Of a stretch of 6,527 nt of DNA, positions 1-5,782 are shown piece by piece. Numbering within the stretch: position 1 is the first letter of the stretch; every line of letters begins with the position of its first letter. Location: assembly GCA_937897495.1 (NCBI GenBank), contig CALCBL010000678.1, positions 1 through 6,527 of the forward strand, given 5' to 3'. Source of the DNA: an uncultured Burkholderiales bacterium. GTDB taxonomy: Bacteria > Pseudomonadota > Gammaproteobacteria > Burkholderiales > Burkholderiaceae_C. Below the pieces are notes generated by a model. It saw only the letters and a list, made by a program, of their open reading frames with translations, did no database searches and was not told the origin of the DNA. The position numbers and the translations under genes are program-made.

Positions 1-227
1 GAGGATGCATCGGCAAATTTCTTGAACTGCCAAGAGGCCATGCCCATGTAAGTGGGTGAACCAAAGATGATCGCGTCAGCAGCGTCCAAGGCTTCCCAAT
101 CGGCATCAGAAATGTTGCCGTCGGCATCGATTGCGATCAAGGCCGCATTGGCGCCTTGAGCCACAAACTGAGCCACACGTTGTGTGTGACCGTAACCTGA
201 GTGATAAATAACGACTGTTTTAGCCAT
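1..227 (-). CDS. Flavodoxin-family NAD(P)H-dependent quinone/FMN reductase, 3' part missing
   Basis: Only the first 75 codons are present; the gene runs off the left edge. The visible part has a flavodoxin-like fold start: a beta strand (TVVIY), then the FMN phosphate-binding loop HSGYGHTQ (residues 9-16), and a second FMN-contacting loop GSPTYMG (56-62) after the strand DAIIF. This matches the flavodoxin/WrbA-like group of cytosolic FMN enzymes, which typically reduce quinones by two electrons with NAD(P)H. The segment between the two loops is shorter than in E. coli WrbA, so this is probably a related flavodoxin-family subgroup and not WrbA itself. The ATG start is supported by an AGGAG ribosome site 7 nt upstream (235-239 on the complement). 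It lies 40 bp downstream of the pirin gene on the same strand, with a terminator between them. Family call is firm; the exact substrate is unknown. Confidence 0.85.
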   Translation of the reverse strand, partial: MAKTVVIYHSGYGHTQRVAQFVAQGANAALIAIDADGNISDADWEALDAADAIIFGSPTYMGMASWQFKKFADAS

Positions 228-234
228 GAGAGAA

Positions 235-240
235 CTCCTA
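235..240 (-). promoter_or_regulatory. Ribosome binding site of the flavodoxin-family gene
   Basis: The complement reads TAGGAG, followed by 7 nt and then ATG at 227. This is one of the best Shine-Dalgarno sites in the window and fixes the start of the flavodoxin-family gene. Confidence 0.75.
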
Positions 241-247
241 AAGAAAT

Positions 248-279
248 AAAAAATTACAGCTTCTCAATCATTGAGAAGC
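248..279 (-). terminator. Rho-independent terminator overlapping the pirin stop codon
   Basis: Positions 259-268 and 270-279 are perfect 10-bp inverted arms (GCTTCTCAAT / ATTGAGAAGC) around one central base. In RNA this should form about 8 bp with a 5-nt loop. On the minus strand the stem is followed by TGTAA and a run of six T (complement of 248-253). The pirin TGA stop (268-270) sits at the hairpin tip, so the last pirin codons form the left side of the stem. It should end the pirin transcript or attenuate readthrough into the flavodoxin gene, whose ribosome site starts only about 19 nt after the stem. Confidence 0.8.
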
Positions 280-972
280 CAAGTCAAAAACCAAGACCTC
301 GGCATCCACGCCATGGGTCAGTTCAAGATTCGTTTCGGCTTGCATGAGCGCTGCATCGCCACCCTTCAATGCCTGCCCATTCACTTGCAATTCACCGCGA
401 ATGAGGTGCACATAAGCTTTGCGCGCTGGATTCAATGCAATGGCAGCACGCTCGGCGCCGTCCAACAACCCTGCATACAACGTGGCGTCAGCGGAAATCT
501 TCACAGCATCACCTTCGCCCAAAGGCGATGCCACCACCTTCAAGACTCCGCGCTTGCTGGTTTGTGGCACGGTCTTTTGCTCATAGCCCGGCTCAATGCC
601 CAGCACATTGGGCTCAATCCATATTTGAAAGAAGTGAGTGGCCTGACCCTCAGCATGATTGAACTCGCTGTGCATCACGCCCTTGCCTGCGCTCATGCGC
701 TGCACATCGCCCGGGGGAATGCCCTTGACGTTGCCCATGTTGTCCTTGTGGGCCAAGTTGCCAGACAAAACGTAGCTGATGATTTCCATGTCCTTGTGAC
801 CATGGGTGCCAAAGCCCGTGCCGGGTGCAATCCGGTCCTCGTTGATCACACGCAAGTTGCCCCAACCCATGAAGGCAGGGTCGTAATAGCCCGCAAATGA
901 AAAACTGTGAAAAGATTTAAGCCAGCCATGGTCGGCATAACCACGCTCAGCGGAACGGCGAATTTGGATCAT
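268..972 (-). CDS. Pirin family protein (YhhW-like bicupin)
   Basis: A 234-residue cytosolic bicupin, close in length to E. coli YhhW (about 231). The N-terminal cupin is strongly conserved: ERGYADHGWL near the start, SFHSFSFAGYYDP (20-32), and GFGTHGHKDMEI (53-64). The metal ligands are all present: H57, H59, H101 and E103, the last two in GVMHSEFN. Several pirins, including YhhW, have quercetin 2,3-dioxygenase activity in vitro; their physiological substrates are mostly unsettled. I chose ATG 972 over the TTG four codons upstream (984), because ATG has a GAGG ribosome site 6 nt before it and gives the family-typical start MIQIRR. The gene diverges from the LysR regulator and precedes a flavodoxin-family reductase, suggesting a redox or aromatic-compound role (inference). 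A terminator overlaps the stop codon. The family call is very secure. Confidence 0.95.
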   Translation of the reverse strand: MIQIRRSAERGYADHGWLKSFHSFSFAGYYDPAFMGWGNLRVINEDRIAPGTGFGTHGHKDMEIISYVLSGNLAHKDNMGNVKGIPPGDVQRMSAGKGVMHSEFNHAEGQATHFFQIWIEPNVLGIEPGYEQKTVPQTSKRGVLKVVASPLGEGDAVKISADATLYAGLLDGAERAAIALNPARKAYVHLIRGELQVNGQALKGGDAALMQAETNLELTHGVDAEVLVFDLASQ

Positions 973-1002
973 TGAGTGCCTCAAAGGTTTGAAGATTCGA
1001 AG

Positions 1003-1043
1003 ATTGAACTTTAAATTGCAATGGTTTAAACATAGAGTTCAAT
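1003..1043. repeat. Long-spaced inverted repeat, candidate operator
   Basis: ATTGAACT at 1003-1010 and AGTTCAAT at 1036-1043 are exact reverse complements, 8 bp each and separated by 25 bp. The half-site core TTGAA/TTCAA is the same as in the palindrome at 1057-1073. The right arm's TTCAA (1038) starts exactly 20 bp, about two helical turns, before the next TTCAA (1058). This would suit a LysR tetramer contacting several half-sites on one DNA face, but binding is an inference. Confidence 0.5.
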
Positions 1044-1049
1044 ATTTGT

Positions 1050-1058
1050 TGTTATCAT
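1050..1058 (+). promoter_or_regulatory. Candidate extended -10 promoter of the LysR operon
   Basis: TGTTATCAT reads as TGn followed by TATCAT, five of six matches to the -10 consensus with the extended TG element. No good -35 box lies 16-18 bp upstream, which extended -10 promoters tolerate. The predicted start would fall near 1065, inside the palindrome at 1057-1073, leaving a leader of only about 15 nt. Prediction by eye only. Confidence 0.35.
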
Positions 1059-1073
1059 TCAAATTATTTGAAT
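1057..1073. promoter_or_regulatory. Palindromic LysR-type box just before the LysR start
   Basis: ATTCAAATTATTTGAAT has perfect 7-bp arms (ATTCAAA / TTTGAAT) around TTA and contains T-N11-A (1059 to 1071), the standard LysR-family binding motif. It ends 6 bp before the LysR start codon, where a ribosome site or early transcript would lie. A bound regulator there would repress its own gene, the usual autoregulation of this family. The motif is visible; the binding protein is inferred from position. Confidence 0.6.
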
Positions 1074-1079
1074 TAAAAA

Positions 1080-2024
1080 ATGGCAAGCTCTTCCCGCGAC
1101 CTGCTAACCCCCGATGCCCTCAGCCTGCTGCTGGCCATTGAAGAAACCGGCAGTTTCGCTGCAGCGGCCAGGCAACGCGGCTTGGTACCCAGCGCTCTCA
1201 CCTACCGAATCCGGCAAATTGAAGACGCTCTAGATGTGCTGCTGTTTGACCGAAGCAGCCGACAAGCCAAGCCCACCGAGGCTGGCAAGGAATTGCTCAG
1301 GGAAGCCAAACGCCTGCTTCAAGATGTGGATGCGCTAGCCAACCGTGTGAAGCGTGTGGCCACAGGTTGGGAGTCTGTATTCACCGTAGCTGTTGACAGC
1401 ATCATTTCTAGGTCGGTGGTCATGGAATTGTGCGAGGGCTTTTTGGCCCAGACCCCCCCCACAAGGCTGCGAATCCGCTACGAAACCCTTTCGGGCACCT
1501 TGGCCGCCCTCAAATCAGGCCAAGCCGACTTGGCCATGGGTGTTTTCATGACGCCCGGCAGCCACGCAGAACTCTTGCATGAAAGCTTGGGTCAAGTCAG
1601 TTTTGTCTATGCCGTGGCGCCGCACCACCCCTTGGCCAATGCGCCCGAACCTCTTAGCGACGCCCTGATTCAGCAACACCGCGCCGTGGCCGTGGCAGAC
1701 TCTGTGCAGCGTGGCGAAGGGGTCACCATCGGCCTGCTGGGCGGTCAAGACGTTTTAACAGTGCCCGACATGCCCAGCAAATTAGAGGCACAACTCAGAG
1801 GCTTGGGGGGCGGGTTCTTGCCCGAAAGCTTGGCCAAACCCTATTTAGACTCTGGCCGCCTGGTGGCCAAAAAAGTCAGTCGCGTTCAGCGCATCAGCCA
1901 AGTGGAATATGCTTGGCGAAATCCCCATGGCAAAAACATCGGCCATGCATTAAGTTGGTGGTTGTTACAGTTGAATCAAGACAGAACCAAACAAGCATTG
2001 CTCCAACCCCACCATCGCGTGTAG
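1080..2024 (+). CDS. LysR-family transcriptional regulator, YhaJ-like
   Basis: A 314-residue LysR-type regulator. The N-terminal winged helix-turn-helix (about residues 10-70) has the recognisable run ETGSFAAAARQRG and VPSALTYRIRQIE (36-48), then LLFDR. The C-terminal part (about 95-300) is the periplasmic-binding-protein-like effector domain. Segments such as GSFAAAA, VPSAL, DVLLFDRS, APHHPLA-PEPLS and AVAVADS recall E. coli YhaJ, a regulator implicated in the response to 2,4-dinitrotoluene products and encoded beside the pirin-like gene yhaK. The resemblance is from memory, so orthology is not proven. The start lacks a clear Shine-Dalgarno sequence (leader is A/T only), but no alternative start keeps the HTH intact. 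It diverges from the pirin gene, its most likely target, and leads a tight plus-strand gene cluster. A run of eight C at 1453-1460 lies in the coding sequence. Confidence 0.93.
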   Translation: MASSSRDLLTPDALSLLLAIEETGSFAAAARQRGLVPSALTYRIRQIEDALDVLLFDRSSRQAKPTEAGKELLREAKRLLQDVDALANRVKRVATGWESVFTVAVDSIISRSVVMELCEGFLAQTPPTRLRIRYETLSGTLAALKSGQADLAMGVFMTPGSHAELLHESLGQVSFVYAVAPHHPLANAPEPLSDALIQQHRAVAVADSVQRGEGVTIGLLGGQDVLTVPDMPSKLEAQLRGLGGGFLPESLAKPYLDSGRLVAKKVSRVQRISQVEYAWRNPHGKNIGHALSWWLLQLNQDRTKQALLQPHHRV

Positions 2025-2033
2025 AGTAGCCCC

Positions 2034-3098
2034 ATGACAAAAACAAACACTCAGACAAAACCAGTTCAAAATTTTGCGGTCATTGGTGCCGGCATGGCGG
2101 GCATTGCCTGCGCTCGCACCTTGATGCAAGCCGGCCACCGGGTCACCGTTTTCGAAAAAAGCAAAGGCGCCAGTGGCCGGATTTCCACCCGCTCATCCAA
2201 CTATGGCAGCTTCGATCATGGCGCTCAATATTTCACAGTGCGTGACTCGCGCTTTGCGCAAGCTTTGGCCACCACACCCAACATTTGCAAACCTTGGAGC
2301 GCCAATGCCGTTCGTGTTTTGGATGCCATGGGCCGCGTGGTGGAAGCTGCGCGCAACACCCATGACAAGCATTGGGTCGCCACACCTGGCATGAACGCAT
2401 TGGTCAGAGCTTGGGCTCAGCCTTTGGTGCAGACCGATACCATTCACTTTGAATCGAAGGTGTTCCAAATTGAACGCGACACCTTGCACCCCGAACTCTG
2501 GCAACTGCACAGCGAAGAACCCGAAGGAGCTCAGTCGGTGTTCAGCGGATTCGACCAAGTCTTATTGGCCATCCCCTCTGATCAGGCCATTGACCTGTTG
2601 CGCACCTCCAAAATCAAAATGGAAACCGCATCCGATTTGAGCAAGGTGCAAGTAGCCCCTTGCTGGACCCTCATGGTGGCCTTTCCAAATGCAGCTCAAC
2701 CAGGCCTTATCACCTTAGGTCCGCAGTGGAATGCCGCACGCAGCGTGCACCACCGCGTGGCGTGGTTAGCGCGTGAATCGTCCAAACCAGGCCGCGAACA
2801 GGTCGAGCGCTGGACCGTGCAGGCCAGCGCAGCTTGGTCGCAAGAGCATTTAGAAGATGCGCCCGATCGCGTTCGAGCCAAGTTACTCAAGGCCTTTTCT
2901 GAAATCACGGGCATTCGCGCCACACCCGCGCACGCAGAAGTGCACCGCTGGCGTTATGCCAAAACACTCCAAGCCTTGGGTGCCACACACATGCTAAGCA
3001 AAAAGCAAGGCATCGGTTTGTGCGGCGATTGGTGCTTGGGCCACCGCGTTGAAGATGCGTTCATTTCCGGCTTGGAACTGGCGCTAGATGCACTTTAA
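2034..3098 (+). CDS. Renalase-like FAD-dependent NAD(P)H/amine oxidoreductase
   Basis: A 354-residue flavoprotein. The N-terminal Rossmann FAD site is clear: GAGMAG at residues 18-23 (GxGxxG), with the acidic ribose ligand E41 in VFEKS, then SGR (47-49) and DHGAQYFT (61-68). The last 29 residues carry the second FAD motif, with GD at 331-332 and a closing amphipathic helix. This layout, with the AQY motif after the GR motif, fits the renalase/bacterial 'NAD(P)/FAD-dependent oxidoreductase' group. Bacterial renalase studied in Pseudomonas oxidises non-canonical dihydro-isomers of NAD(P)H, a metabolite-repair role; the same role here is plausible but untested. No signal peptide is seen, so it should be cytosolic. 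It starts 9 bp after the LysR stop with only a weak ribosome site and sits 6 bp before gluQ, indicating co-transcription. Confidence 0.88.
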   Translation: MTKTNTQTKPVQNFAVIGAGMAGIACARTLMQAGHRVTVFEKSKGASGRISTRSSNYGSFDHGAQYFTVRDSRFAQALATTPNICKPWSANAVRVLDAMGRVVEAARNTHDKHWVATPGMNALVRAWAQPLVQTDTIHFESKVFQIERDTLHPELWQLHSEEPEGAQSVFSGFDQVLLAIPSDQAIDLLRTSKIKMETASDLSKVQVAPCWTLMVAFPNAAQPGLITLGPQWNAARSVHHRVAWLARESSKPGREQVERWTVQASAAWSQEHLEDAPDRVRAKLLKAFSEITGIRATPAHAEVHRWRYAKTLQALGATHMLSKKQGIGLCGDWCLGHRVEDAFISGLELALDAL

Positions 3099-3104
3099 AT
3101 TGGA

Positions 3105-4028
3105 ATGATTCGCGGAAGATTTGCGCCCTCACCCACGGGTGAATTGCACGCTGGCTCGTTGGTGGCGGCACTGGCCAGTTGGCTCGATGCGAGGTCATTG
3201 CAAGGCGAATGGTGGGTGCGCATGGAAGACGTGGACGGGCCACGTTGTATTGACGGTGCGGCTGCCAAAATCCTTCAACAATTGTCTTTGTGTAGATTGC
3301 ATTCAGATGGCGAAGTGCTCTACCAATCACATCGCAACGACATCTACCAACAAGTACTCAATCAACTCATTGCCAAAGGCTTGGCGTATCCCTGCGCATG
3401 CACGCGCAAAGAAATTGAAGAGCAGCAAGTGTCTTTGGGTTTGAGTTTGGAGAGGCACAAGTCAGCGGTCTATCCTGGCACTTGCAGAAACGGCTTGGAT
3501 GGCAAGCCTGCCAGAGCTTGGCGTTTTAATGTCACTCAATGGAGCACTCTGCGCGAAAGTCCTGATGTCCATTGGATTGACCGGCGGTTGGGGCCTCAGG
3601 TGCAAAATGTTCAAGAAGAAGTAGGTGACTTTGTTTTAAAGCGTGCTGATGGCTTGTGGGCTTATCAAATGGCAGTGGTAGTCGATGATGCCGCGCAAAA
3701 CATCTCGCATGTGGTGCGAGGCGAAGACCTCACTGACAACACTGCGCGGCAATACTTGCTACAAGAAGCACTGGGGTTTGAACATCCTCATTACCTTCAC
3801 ACGCCATTGGTATTGGGCTTCAACGGTGAAAAGTTATCAAAACAAAATGACGCCAAAGCTTTGGATTTAAGTTCGCCAAGGGCTGTTTGCTTGGCCATGC
3901 AGTCAGCGGCAAGTACCTTGGGTTTGAGCACCCTGAAGCTTCATTCTTGTGATTCAGCAGACCTTGATGAAGCCCTGAGCACTTGGACACAGGAATGGGC
4001 ACAAAGGCACAAGCGCGCTAGCCCTTAA
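3105..4028 (+). CDS. gluQ: Glutamyl-Q tRNA(Asp) synthetase
   Basis: A 307-residue paralogue of glutamyl-tRNA synthetase that has the catalytic domain but no anticodon-binding domain. It attaches glutamate to the queuosine base at position 34 of tRNA(Asp), not to the 3' end. Visible features: the [14 protein letters not shown] nucleotide-binding segment (6-19, HIGH equivalent); the amino-acid-site stretch [10 protein letters not shown] (38-47); the family zinc site C97, C99, Y123, C127; GDFVLKR (174-180); RGEDL (205-209); and KLSKQ (243-247, KMSKS equivalent). The zinc ligands distinguish GluQ-RS from a truncated GltX. All catalytic elements are intact and the length is normal. The start is 6 bp after the preceding stop, with no strong Shine-Dalgarno sequence, so translational coupling is likely. 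trmB follows after 9 bp, making a run of tRNA-modifying genes. Confidence 0.95.
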   Translation: MIRGRFAPSPTGELHAGSLVAALASWLDARSLQGEWWVRMEDVDGPRCIDGAAAKILQQLSLCRLHSDGEVLYQSHRNDIYQQVLNQLIAKGLAYPCACTRKEIEEQQVSLGLSLERHKSAVYPGTCRNGLDGKPARAWRFNVTQWSTLRESPDVHWIDRRLGPQVQNVQEEVGDFVLKRADGLWAYQMAVVVDDAAQNISHVVRGEDLTDNTARQYLLQEALGFEHPHYLHTPLVLGFNGEKLSKQNDAKALDLSSPRAVCLAMQSAASTLGLSTLKLHSCDSADLDEALSTWTQEWAQRHKRASP

Positions 4029-4037
4029 AATCAGCGA

Positions 4038-4775
4038 ATGACTTCTGAATCTGCCAATCAAGCGCCCGCCTCGGTCGCTTTTCCTAAAAATATCAAAAGC
4101 TTTGTGAAACGTGCTGGCCGCACGACCACTGGTCAAGCCAAAGCCTTTGAAGTTTGGGGTCCTCAGTTTTTGTTGACGTATGCGCCAGAGACATTGAACA
4201 TGGTCAAAGCGTTTGGACTGAATGGTCAAGATGCAGCCACCGGCCCAGTCATTTTGGAAATTGGTTTTGGCATGGGCGAGGCTACCGCGCACATTGCCAA
4301 AGTTCGTCCAAGCGATTTCTTTTTGTGCTGCGAAGTGCATGAGCCCGGCGTGGGTGCATTGCTCAAACGCATTGGCGAGCAAGACATTCAGAACATCCGA
4401 ATTCTGCAACACGATGCCGTAGAGGTGATCGACAACATGCTGCCAGTGGCCTCGTTAGACGGCGTGCACATTTTCTTTCCAGACCCTTGGCACAAGTCAC
4501 GTCACAACAAACGCCGACTTATTCAAACACCTTTGATTGCAAAGTTGGCTGCACGTCTCAAACCTGGTGCCTACATTCATTGCGCCACCGATTGGGAACC
4601 TTATGCAGTGCAAATTTTGGAAGTGCTCAGTGCAGAGCCTTTGCTGCACAACACGGCGGCCAATGATCAAGGGGGTTATGCCGTCAAGCCAGACTACCGC
4701 CCACTGACCAAGTTTGAAAATCGCGGTTTGAAATTGGGGCATGGTGTGTGGGATGTCGTCTTCCAACGCGTTTAA
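4038..4775 (+). CDS. trmB: tRNA (guanine-N7-)-methyltransferase (m7G46)
   Basis: A 245-residue SAM-dependent methyltransferase that makes 7-methylguanosine at position 46 in the tRNA variable loop. Motif I is ILEIGFGMGEAT (72-83), which binds S-adenosylmethionine. The family signature FFPDPWHKSRHNKRR (146-160) holds the catalytic-region Asp149 and a basic RNA-binding patch. TDWEPYA (184-190) and the C-terminal TKFENRG and GHGVWDVVF segments are also typical of TrmB. The first 35 or so residues are lysine/arginine-rich, as in other bacterial TrmB proteins. It lies 9 bp after gluQ with no obvious ribosome site, and its 3' end overlaps the next gene, so it is probably translated as part of the operon. 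Confidence 0.96.
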   Translation: MTSESANQAPASVAFPKNIKSFVKRAGRTTTGQAKAFEVWGPQFLLTYAPETLNMVKAFGLNGQDAATGPVILEIGFGMGEATAHIAKVRPSDFFLCCEVHEPGVGALLKRIGEQDIQNIRILQHDAVEVIDNMLPVASLDGVHIFFPDPWHKSRHNKRRLIQTPLIAKLAARLKPGAYIHCATDWEPYAVQILEVLSAEPLLHNTAANDQGGYAVKPDYRPLTKFENRGLKLGHGVWDVVFQRV

Positions 4776-5730
4776 GCCGCCCGTTATCAACGGTGTTGGG
4801 CCTAGCACAGTTGGCGTTCCTGCCAACACCACGCTTTCTGCGATTGATTTTTTAACTTCCAAGTTCAGTGCTATTGCACGAGAAGAATGGCTTTCGCGAT
4901 TTGAAACTGGGCAAATTCTGAATGCGGCTGGGCGTGTGATGGCGCCGCAAGATAGTCTGCATAACCAGTCTCATCTTCACTACTACCGAAGCATTCGCAA
5001 TGAACCCGAATTGCCGTTCAAGGCCACTGTCATTTTTCAAGATGAATTCTTGGTGGTGGCAGACAAGCCTCACTTTATGCCAGTCACACCCGGTGGCCGC
5101 TATGTTCAGCAAAGCTTGTTGGTCCAACTGAAGCAGCAATTGAAATTGCCAGAACTATCGCCAGTGCACCGAATCGACCGCGAAACTGCGGGCTTGGTGG
5201 TGTTCAGTGTGCGCGCACAGGATCGAAATGCTTATCAAGAATTGTTCAGGTTGCGGCAAGTTGAGAAAACTTATGAAGCCATTGCGGGGGCACCTGAAAC
5301 ATCTCATTTAGATTTGCAGTTTCCACTTGTCCATCGAAGCATGATGGAGGAAGACTCTCAGTTTTTTAGGATGCGTGAAGTTGCTGAGAAGCACCTCAAG
5401 AATAAAGGCGAATTCAATAGCGAAACATGGATTGATTGTGTGGAGCGACAGAATCGCAATGATCTCGCATTAGATAAAGCCAACAAACAAGATCTTGCAA
5501 GATACAGCCTCAAACCACTGACAGGACAGCGCCATCAATTGCGCGTCCATATGAACGCCTTAGGCCTGCCTTTGATTGGCGATCAGTTTTATCCATTTGT
5601 AAAACGAAGTGCAGAAGAAAAAAATCTCTTTGAACACCCCTTGCAACTTCTTGCGAAAAGTATTTCTTTCAAAGATCCAATTTCTGGAAACCAAAGATCT
5701 ATGAACAGTCAAATCAGTCTAAACATTTAA
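4741..5730 (+). CDS. RluA-family pseudouridine synthase
   Basis: A protein of up to 329 residues that isomerises uridine to pseudouridine in RNA; whether the target is rRNA or tRNA is not evident. The RluA motif II HRIDRETAG lies at residues 143-151, with catalytic D146. Other signatures are FLVVADKPHFMPVTP before it, VEKTYEA after it, and TGQRHQLRVHMNALGLPLIGDQFYP near the C-terminus. The first 90 residues resemble a degenerate S4-like RNA-binding region. The start is uncertain: ATG 4741 overlaps trmB by 35 bp, and ATG 4753 (four codons later) by 23 bp; GGGG at 4736-4739 lies too close to the first and rather far from the second. The overlap argues for translational coupling to trmB. The latter third is more A/T-rich than the upstream genes. 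It matches a proteobacterial RluA subgroup distinct from RluC and RluD. Confidence 0.92.
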   Translation: MVCGMSSSNAFKPPVINGVGPSTVGVPANTTLSAIDFLTSKFSAIAREEWLSRFETGQILNAAGRVMAPQDSLHNQSHLHYYRSIRNEPELPFKATVIFQDEFLVVADKPHFMPVTPGGRYVQQSLLVQLKQQLKLPELSPVHRIDRETAGLVVFSVRAQDRNAYQELFRLRQVEKTYEAIAGAPETSHLDLQFPLVHRSMMEEDSQFFRMREVAEKHLKNKGEFNSETWIDCVERQNRNDLALDKANKQDLARYSLKPLTGQRHQLRVHMNALGLPLIGDQFYPFVKRSAEEKNLFEHPLQLLAKSISFKDPISGNQRSMNSQISLNI

Positions 5731-5739
5731 GCTGAGCTC

Positions 5740-5761
5740 GCAAGATGGTTCTGCATCTTGC
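5740..5761. terminator. Hairpin between convergent genes, possible bidirectional terminator
   Basis: GCAAGATG (5740-5747) and CATCTTGC (5754-5761) are exact reverse complements around a 6-nt loop. It begins 9 nt after the pseudouridine synthase stop and lies 21 nt beyond the stop of the opposing DUF1185 gene, the expected place for a shared terminator. Neither side has a clear U-tract, so intrinsic termination would be weak; it may instead protect 3' ends or assist Rho-dependent ends. Confidence 0.4.
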
Positions 5762-5782
5762 AAAGCGAAGCCATCAAGGTTC

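Larger units (their letters stand above)
973..1079. promoter_or_regulatory. Divergent pirin / LysR intergenic control region
   Basis: This AT-rich 107-bp gap must carry the promoters for both the leftward pirin gene and the rightward LysR operon. It contains two perfect inverted repeats sharing a TTCAA/TTGAA half-site (1003-1043 and 1057-1073, listed separately), the palindromes TTTAAA (1010-1015 and 1025-1030) and ATTGCAAT (1015-1022), and a tandem 8-mer GAAGATT(C/G) at 991-998 and 999-1006. A LysR-type regulator divergent from its target, binding between them, is the classic arrangement of that family. I could not resolve convincing -35/-10 boxes for pirin; the complement of 1029-1034 (TATGTT) is only a weak candidate -10. 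Confidence 0.7.

Noticed and set aside
271..900. Long plus-strand open frame (209 codons) antisense to pirin
   Set aside because: The pirin frame on the other strand has full family conservation and metal ligands. The antisense product has no recognisable motif or ribosome site, and long antisense frames are common opposite codon-biased genes.
973..984. TTG start adding four residues to pirin
   Set aside because: ATG 972 has a GAGG site 6 nt upstream, and that GAGG lies within the proposed extension; family members start at the equivalent of MIQIRR.
991..1006. Tandem GAAGATT(C/G) as a possible mobile-element or CRISPR-like repeat
   Set aside because: Only two 8-base copies, directly adjacent; more likely chance or minor slippage in an AT-rich leader.
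2193..2558. Minus-strand open frame within the renalase-like gene
   Set aside because: Antisense to the conserved FAD-domain coding sequence, with no motif or plausible ribosome site.
3954..4412. Minus-strand open frame (152 codons) across the gluQ/trmB junction
   Set aside because: It lies opposite conserved coding sequence of both genes and shows no family features; a shadow frame.
4497..4862. Minus-strand open frame across the trmB/pseudouridine synthase overlap
   Set aside because: Both plus-strand genes are well supported here, and the antisense product has no recognisable domain.
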